DNA of 8,858 nt from Chthonomonadaceae bacterium. Lineage in GTDB: Bacteria; Armatimonadota; Chthonomonadetes; Chthonomonadales; Chthonomonadaceae. Below, piece after piece: positions 6,049 through 8,858 of this stretch. The translations under genes were made by a program, and so were the position numbers. Location of the stretch: assembly GCA_014377395.1 (NCBI GenBank), contig JACMPS010000450.1, positions 1 through 8,858 of the forward strand, given 5' to 3'. The notes beneath the pieces are model-generated. The model saw only the letters and a list, made by a program, of their open reading frames with translations, was not told where the DNA came from and did not search any database. Each line of letters opens with the position of its first letter. The stretch's first letter is position 1.

Positions 6049-7278
6049 CTACCAGGCGCGGGGACGTAGATGCGCAGGTGATTTCCCAACAAAATAAGTG
6101 ATGTCCGCCACACAACGTGAGGGCGTGAGGGCTTCTTCTCCGAGTTTCAACACGAAAGTCGCACGAACGGTTTGCCCTGTTTTGACCTCATTGAAAAGAA
6201 CGGGATCAGCGGGTCGAAGGGCGATTCCACGCGGTAAACTTTCTGTATCGAGTGCCAGTTTCACGGTCCGTGCCGTCTGTCCCCCGGAGTTGCACAGCGA
6301 TATTTCTACGTTCGCCGTCCCCTTCCCCTTTTCCTGCGTCAGTACGATTTGCGGCGTCATCTCCAGCAATGCAGCACTCGTTTCGGAGAGAGAATCGGCG
6401 CACTGCTCCAGCGACGCCATTAAATTTGCCCCAGATTCTTCTTTGACGGCGTTTCTCGCCTGATAGTTTCTACACAATGCGTGGGTCTGAGAAATGTAGA
6501 GTGCCAGTCGGTTGATTCCGGCAGTGCGTCGCTCTCGTGAAAGACGAGAAGGGAAGAGCGAAGTGAGATAGGGTTCTCCCTCTTTCATCATACGGCGAAG
6601 TCGGTTTGCCTTGTCCGGGTGCGAGGCGGCGAGGGTTTTGAGGTGGCGCATCGCGTTTCCAAAAGCGGATCGGGCGGCACGCGACACGTCTGTACAGCGC
6701 AACAAAACGATTTCACCGGGCATCAGATCGAGGGGCTTTGTAACGAAACCTGAGAGGGCGAGATTTGCCCCCGTGAAGTTACGAAACGTGCAGGGTTCGG
6801 AAATCAGCAACCGCTCGATCTTGTAAACCCCTGCGGAGAGCCTGATTTTCACTTTCGCGTTAAGGGGTGCCTCCGTTGCATTGTTGAGGAGAAGCGTGGT
6901 GCCTTCGGGAGATGAAGTCGCATAAACTTGTTCGCCCTTGCTCTCTAATGAGGAGGTAACGAGGGCTTGATTGCCCCCGAAACGTCCCCATTTCATCCAA
7001 TCGGGCTTCTCGGTTCCAGCGTCGGAAGTTACGGAGGGTAGCCCTTCACCCGTACATTTTTTCAGCAGGTCAGGGTCTGAAAGTGAGGTTTTCCGAGCGT
7101 CTACCGTCAGGGTGATTTTGCGAAGGGGAGCATCCGAGACAATGGAAGAGAGGACAGAATTTCGATTAAACTCTTGATTGAACGAAGGAAGTATCGGCAC
7201 ACAGGAGAGCGAAAGACAGATAGGAACACCCAACAATAACTTGACGACATTCGACACACACGGCATTATTTTCAACAT
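6049..7278 (-). CDS. Unrecognised secreted protein with two beta-rich parts around a helical middle
   Basis: A 409-residue protein that I do not recognise. I place the start at ATG 7278, 5 nt after the DUF951 stop. The frame is open to 7326, but that would overlap the upstream gene. The N-terminus, MLKIMPCVSNVVKLLLGVPI followed by CLSLSC, is a signal sequence, possibly of a lipoprotein with an imperfect lipobox. Residues ~50-190 look like beta-sandwich (TLLLNNATEAPLNAKVKIRL, SGFVTKPLDLMPGEIVLLRC). Residues ~190-310 are helical and basic (ANRLRRMMKEGEPYLTSLF). The last ~95 residues resemble NEW3/CARDB-type Ig-like domains: VEISLCNSGGQTARTVKLAL, then SLPRGIALRPADPV and GQTVRATFVLKL. Such domains occur in carbohydrate-active and cell-surface proteins, but no catalytic motif is visible. 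It lies between DUF951 and the Ig-TPR gene in a likely operon. Confidence 0.72.
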   Translation of the reverse strand: MLKIMPCVSNVVKLLLGVPICLSLSCVPILPSFNQEFNRNSVLSSIVSDAPLRKITLTVDARKTSLSDPDLLKKCTGEGLPSVTSDAGTEKPDWMKWGRFGGNQALVTSSLESKGEQVYATSSPEGTTLLLNNATEAPLNAKVKIRLSAGVYKIERLLISEPCTFRNFTGANLALSGFVTKPLDLMPGEIVLLRCTDVSRAARSAFGNAMRHLKTLAASHPDKANRLRRMMKEGEPYLTSLFPSRLSRERRTAGINRLALYISQTHALCRNYQARNAVKEESGANLMASLEQCADSLSETSAALLEMTPQIVLTQEKGKGTANVEISLCNSGGQTARTVKLALDTESLPRGIALRPADPVLFNEVKTGQTVRATFVLKLGEEALTPSRCVADITYFVGKSPAHLRPRAW

Positions 7279-7283
7279 ACACT

Positions 7284-7508
7284 TTATGGCTCCGGAACGG
7301 GGGTTTCCGGTTCCGGCGGTGTCCATAAGACGATTTTAACGCGCCGCTCGAATTCTTCCCGCTCCAACATAATGCGTCTACTGCAACCCTCACATTTCAA
7401 GCCGACATCGGCTCCCGTTCGGGTGACTTCCCATTCGCTACCGCCACAGGCATGGGGCTTTCGCAGACGCACGCGCATGGTGACGCGGACTTTCATTGGC
7501 GACGGCAT
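7284..7508 (-). CDS. DUF951 family small protein
   Basis: A 74-residue cytoplasmic protein. The core, VRLRKPHACGGSEWEVTRTG then ADVGLKCEGCSRRIMLEREE and FERRVKIV, matches the DUF951 pattern known from Firmicutes: 'V.LKKPHPCG..EWEV.R.GAD..LKC.GC...VM..R...E.R.K'. Three cysteines (in HACGG and CEGC) are kept, which suggests metal binding or a structural site. The usual length is ~60-68 residues, and here a proline- and glutamate-rich tail (TPPEPETPVPEP) is added. No biochemical function is established for the family to my knowledge. ATG 7508 gives MPSPMKVRV, and the ATG four codons later is an alternative start. A purine-rich AGAGAAAG lies ~6 nt upstream. It is the first gene of the minus-strand block, 5 nt from the next start. 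Confidence 0.85.
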   Translation of the reverse strand: MPSPMKVRVTMRVRLRKPHACGGSEWEVTRTGADVGLKCEGCSRRIMLEREEFERRVKIVLWTPPEPETPVPEP

Positions 7509-7564
7509 TGGGCTTTCTCTACTTTCCTCATCAATTTTTATTATAATAGCAAGAAAACCTATCT

Positions 7565-7573
7565 ATTATACCA
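7565..7573 (-). promoter_or_regulatory. Candidate extended -10 promoter for the minus-strand operon
   Basis: On the minus strand the sequence reads TGGTATAAT, an extended -10 (TGn plus a perfect TATAAT), about 57 nt before the DUF951 ATG. No convincing -35 is seen at 17 nt, which is acceptable for an extended -10. A second TATAAT on the same strand at 7540-7545 is an alternative. The motif is short and the region is AT-rich, so chance is possible. Confidence 0.45.
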
Positions 7574-7663
7574 CAGTCGAAAATTCAGGTAGACAAAGGA
7601 TGATTTTCGGGGGGAATTGGTCTAGAGGAAGAGGTAGAGCGATCTATTGACCCAGTTCCTCTT

Positions 7664-7730
7664 CCCGCATTGCGTCCGGCAGGACGCCTTCGCCGAAGGT
7701 GCTTAGCGCAAGGATAAACCAGACCGTTGA
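7664..7730 (-). repeat. Dispersed ~68-bp element, copy B (inverted relative to copy A)
   Basis: The reverse complement aligns with 4203-4270 at roughly 85% identity by hand count. The shared stem is kept (GCGTCC-TGCC-GGACGC against GCGTCC-TGAC-GGACGC). It lies in the gene-free stretch 7509-7891 between the DUF951 gene and the end of the right-hand TPR gene. No coding potential is seen. Confidence 0.75.
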
Positions 7731-7790
7731 AATTTATCGAACCGTTTGTGCAATCAATCGTTCTGTCGTTGAAAATTTATCAGACCGTTG
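7722..7790. repeat. Imperfect short repeats (GACCGTTGAAATTTATC type)
   Basis: GACCGTTGAAATTTATCGAA (from 7722) returns as GTCGTTGAAAATTTATCAGA (from 7765). CAGACCGTTGA itself occurs at both 7720 and 7781. These repeats adjoin copy B. Copy A is preceded by GATTGCA but lacks the ~20 bp that copy B has there, so this part of the element varies between copies. Confidence 0.5.
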
Positions 7791-7806
7791 ACGAACCCCA
7801 ACCCAA

Positions 7807-7820
7807 CCCTTGCATAAGGG
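7807..7820. repeat. Short hairpin repeat related to 4300-4323 (CCCTT-GCAT-AAGGG)
   Basis: CCCTTGCATAAGGG has the same core as the longer copy at 4300-4323, set in ACCCAACCCTTGCATAAGGG. It lies about 72 bp beyond the stop of the minus-strand TPR gene at 7892. AAGGGGA (7815-7821) can also pair with TCCCCTT (7837-7843). The rest of 7509-7891 holds no gene that I can support. Confidence 0.55.
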
Positions 7821-7891
7821 GAGGGAGCCAATGCCTTCCCCTTTCTCTTTAAGTGAGGTCTCTTCTTAACGCTTGACTATGACACTTCTTT

Positions 7892-8857
7892 TCATACTGA
7901 GGAAATTTTGCTCAGGGCTTTCCTCGCTTTGCCTCGCCAGCGTTCGTTTGTATTGAGACTAATCGCTTTTTCCCACGCGGTTTGGGCTTCCTCTTTTCGG
8001 TGGAGGCTCCAGAGCAAATCGCCGCGTACACAGGCCATTTCGGTACTTGGAGAGGTCAGAGAGATGAGTCGATCCAGAATTTGCAACGCAAGATCGTACT
8101 GAGCGTTCGCCTGATAAGCCCAGCACAGAGCGTAACTATTTCGGAGGTCGTAGGCATCCCGTTGTACCAGTTTCAGAGCGAGTTGCAAGGCTTTTTCCTT
8201 TTTCCCCGTTTTGGCATAGCAGTAGGACTGCCCTCGATAGGCTTCATAATCGAATTTGTCCATTGAGATGGCTTTATTATACAGAGGCAGGGCTTCGGTA
8301 AATCGCTCCAATTCAATCAGGTTGTCCCCGGTCATCGTATAGCCCTTCGGCAGTTCGGGGTGAAGCGCAATCGCTTTGCGCCCCACCGTTACGCCCTCAT
8401 CCGGGTGGTTAACGGCAAGTTTTTCGCTGAGCAGAACCAGCGCGGGAAACGACTTCGGATTGAATTTGAGAACTTCGCGGTAAACCAGGATTGCCTCTTC
8501 CGGTTGACTTGTTTTTGCGTAAGCCGACGCAAGATTAAAATAAGCGGATTCATCATGTGGGCGCAAGAGCATGACTTTTTTGTATTCTTTCGCGGAGTTG
8601 CCCCAAATCTCTCGCTCGGCATAGAGGCGTGCCAGGTCTTCGTGGAGTTGTGCATTTCCGGGATCGCTTTCCGCTTTTTTCCGCAGTTCCGCGCTCAGGT
8701 TGAAGAGCAGGTTACTTGCCTCGGTGGTGGCACCGGCACTCCGCAGATTTCTGACGATGTGTAGCAGATCGTCCGTGTTTTCGTATCTCATCGCGACTGC
8801 TCGTGCGATGGAAGATTTCAGGCGCATCGGGTCGCCGCCCCATTTCTGCTGATACAG
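7892..8857 (-). CDS. TPR-repeat protein, C-terminal part (5' end outside window)
   Basis: The frame has no stop before the right edge. It reads LYQQKWGGDP before the first internal ATG (8827), so the protein very probably starts outside the window and ATG 8827 is not the real start. At least 321 residues are visible. They contain several tetratricopeptide units with typical W/Y-x2-L, A and P spacing: AQLHEDLARLYAEREIWGNS, DESAYFNLASAYAKTSQPEE, AYRGQSYCYAKTGKKEKALQ, SYALCWAYQANAQYDLALQI and CVRGDLLWSLHRKEEAQTAW. It ends in a basic helix, RGKARKALSKISSV. TPR arrays act as protein-docking scaffolds, and the missing N-terminal part could hold a signal peptide, an enzyme domain or more repeats. 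It points the same way as the other minus-strand genes but is 383 bp upstream of DUF951 and likely a separate unit. Confidence 0.8.
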   Translation of the reverse strand: MYQQKWGGDPMRLKSSIARAVAMRYENTDDLLHIVRNLRSAGATTEASNLLFNLSAELRKKAESDPGNAQLHEDLARLYAEREIWGNSAKEYKKVMLLRPHDESAYFNLASAYAKTSQPEEAILVYREVLKFNPKSFPALVLLSEKLAVNHPDEGVTVGRKAIALHPELPKGYTMTGDNLIELERFTEALPLYNKAISMDKFDYEAYRGQSYCYAKTGKKEKALQLALKLVQRDAYDLRNSYALCWAYQANAQYDLALQILDRLISLTSPSTEMACVRGDLLWSLHRKEEAQTAWEKAISLNTNERWRGKARKALSKISSV

Positions 8858-8858
8858 C

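Noticed and set aside
5243..6097. Long plus-strand open frame of 284 codons
   Set aside because: It lies antisense to the Ig-TPR gene, has no recognisable domain or RBS, and is rich in Arg, Cys and Phe as expected of a shadow frame.
7372..7650. Plus-strand frame opposite DUF951
   Set aside because: It is antisense to a recognised gene, with no recognisable motif of its own.

Overview
The window looks like a bacterial chromosome segment of roughly 50-55% GC. My best guess is an Armatimonadota-type lineage, with Planctomycetota or another phylum that carries the same pseudopilins as alternatives. The main clue is a fragment of a type II secretion/pilin-like protein with the C-terminal H-X9-DG signature (1924-2499). 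Supporting clues are a secreted Ig-TPR protein, a small DUF951 protein, and intergenic 'junk' repeats of the kind common in such genomes. No rRNA, tRNA, CRISPR array or phage gene is visible.

Left part (1-2760): the 3' end of a PadR-type regulator gene is followed by a perfect 30-bp palindrome that is a plausible operator. Next comes an exported amidohydrolase gene whose 5' end is broken by an in-frame stop and a frameshift. A strong two-way terminator (1876-1917) separates it from a convergent H-X9-DG pseudopilin that has lost its N-terminal half. That fragment directly abuts the 3' end of an IS630-family transposase gene. This is a zone of decay made up of three consecutive broken genes.

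Middle (2855-4336): an intact type I glycerate kinase lies on the plus strand. It is followed by 318 bp of gene-free DNA holding short tandem repeats, one copy of a ~68-bp dispersed element and a GC-rich hairpin repeat.

Right part (4337-7508, minus strand): a compact three-gene block reads, in transcription order, DUF951 protein, unrecognised secreted beta-sandwich protein, and secreted Ig-like plus TPR protein. The gaps are 5 nt and 62 nt, so an operon is likely, with a candidate extended -10 promoter near 7565-7573. A second copy of the ~68-bp element sits upstream of the block in opposite orientation, so the block is bracketed by inverted repeats. A further TPR gene (7892-8857, minus strand) runs off the right edge.

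I see no clear new defence, mobile or regulatory system. The most interesting points are the inverted element pair, the 30-bp palindrome, the IS630/pseudopilin junction and the DUF951-beta-sandwich-TPR gene set.
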